Source: Schistosoma haematobium (taxonomy: Eukaryota; Platyhelminthes; Trematoda; Strigeidida; Schistosomatidae). Taken from it: DNA of 64,000 nucleotides. The stretch lies in the NCBI RefSeq assembly GCF_000699445.3, contig NC_067196.1, positions 27,545,116 to 27,609,115 on the forward strand, written 5' to 3'. Positions within the stretch are counted from its first letter, which is position 1, and every line of letters begins with the position of its first letter. Under the pieces are notes generated by a model. The model saw only the letters and a list, made by a program, of their open reading frames with translations. It was not told the origin of the DNA and searched no databases. Below are positions 63,569 to 64,000 of this stretch, one piece after another. A program made the position numbers and the translations under genes.

Positions 63569-64000
63569 AGCTTTTGATAAGGTTAACCATACATGTCTTA
63601 TCGATAAGCTCAAACGATTAGGTATCAGACCACCTCTAATCGATTGGCTCACTTCATACCTGAAAAATTGACATTTTAAGGTCAGGCTTAATTTCACTTT
63701 ATCTCAGGCTATGGAATGTCCTAGTGAGGTCCCCCAGGGCTCAGTACCAGGACCTCTCCTCCTATTGATCTACATAAATGATCTTCCACAACAGGTGACG
63801 TCAGACGTATTACGTTTTGCCGATGATGTGAAGCTTTGGAGAGAGATACGCAACCAAGACGACATACAGGCACTTCAGGAGGATCTGACTCGACTTCAAA
63901 GTTGGGCAGACGATAACGGACTTACCTTTAACGCTTCAAAGTGTAAAGTAGTCCATCTGCGACATGTCGCAGACTACAGTTACAACTTGGGAAACTCCTC

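Larger units (their letters stand above)
62240..64000 (+). mobile_element. CR1-like non-LTR retrotransposon, well preserved, runs off window
   Basis: Plus-strand order: a linker (EDRLQYQTKLMDKFVSDTKS, QLLGPNGPTNND), then at 62700-63160 RT fingers and palm start (GNWKLVHITPIFKGGRRSEP, YRPVALLSIPSKIMESLI, QQHGFRKSYSCMTNLL, IMYLNFSKA), interruption by a 407-bp LTR, then from 63573 FDKVNHTCLIDKLKRLGIR, VPQGSVPGPLLLLIYINDL and the intact catalytic box RFADDVKLW (63813-63838), then SWADDNGLTFNASKCKVVHL. Without the LTR the RT frame is almost continuous, with one stop near 63668. The youngest-looking CR1-like copy in the window. Confidence 0.9.

Overview
The window looks like AT-rich nuclear DNA from a flatworm, most probably a blood fluke of the genus Schistosoma. 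Three things point there: two spliced genes with platyhelminth-style structure (a cluster of 35-42 bp introns in one, kilobase introns in the other), a very high load of RTE-like, CR1/jockey-like and Ty3/gypsy-like retroelement debris, and (ATT)n and (AT)n microsatellites. The species was not determined. No search was run: families are named from recognised protein motifs, and all identity statements are by-eye comparisons within the window.

Two host genes can be read through their splice junctions. On the minus strand, 12277 to 8770, is a FEZ/UNC-76 homologue (kinesin-1 cargo adaptor family) in six readable exons, 478 residues so far, with its C-terminal exon(s) not found. On the plus strand, 38092 to 54628, is a complete p38-type MAP kinase in nine exons, 370 residues, with [24 protein letters not shown], the TGY activation lip and a C-terminal acidic docking segment. 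Every junction in both genes is phase-consistent with GT/AG borders.

The rest is mostly transposable-element debris. 0-8 kb: decayed RTE-like copies, a 157-bp-arm inverted repeat and pieces of a roughly 450-bp dispersed repeat. 13-23 kb: CR1/jockey-like and Ty3/gypsy-like remnants plus a small G-run foldback element. 23.5-26.1 kb: an RTE (SR2-like) copy with clean 13-bp target duplications but internally deleted and dead. 26-37 kb: non-LTR 3' ends, an LTR, a minus-strand CR1-like element carrying a tRNA-related SINE and a foldback, and a 5'-truncated RTE copy. Introns of the p38 gene hold an LTR relic, SINE-like units and RTE 3' ends. 55.7-57.2 kb: a short LTR element with primer-binding site, polypurine tract, a small gag-position ORF and an inverted, palindromic 5' LTR. 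57-64 kb: a mosaic RTE/CR1 region, ending in a CR1-like element split by a solo LTR with AGCT target duplication.

The most unusual signal is that the 58.3-62.0 kb mosaic shares three sequence-identical patches (763, about 420 and 1050 bp) with the 26-37 kb region, in a different order and with one inverted, and with abrupt edges into clearly diverged homologous sequence. This looks like repeated non-allelic gene conversion or templated repair, with assembly or polishing artefact as the main alternative.
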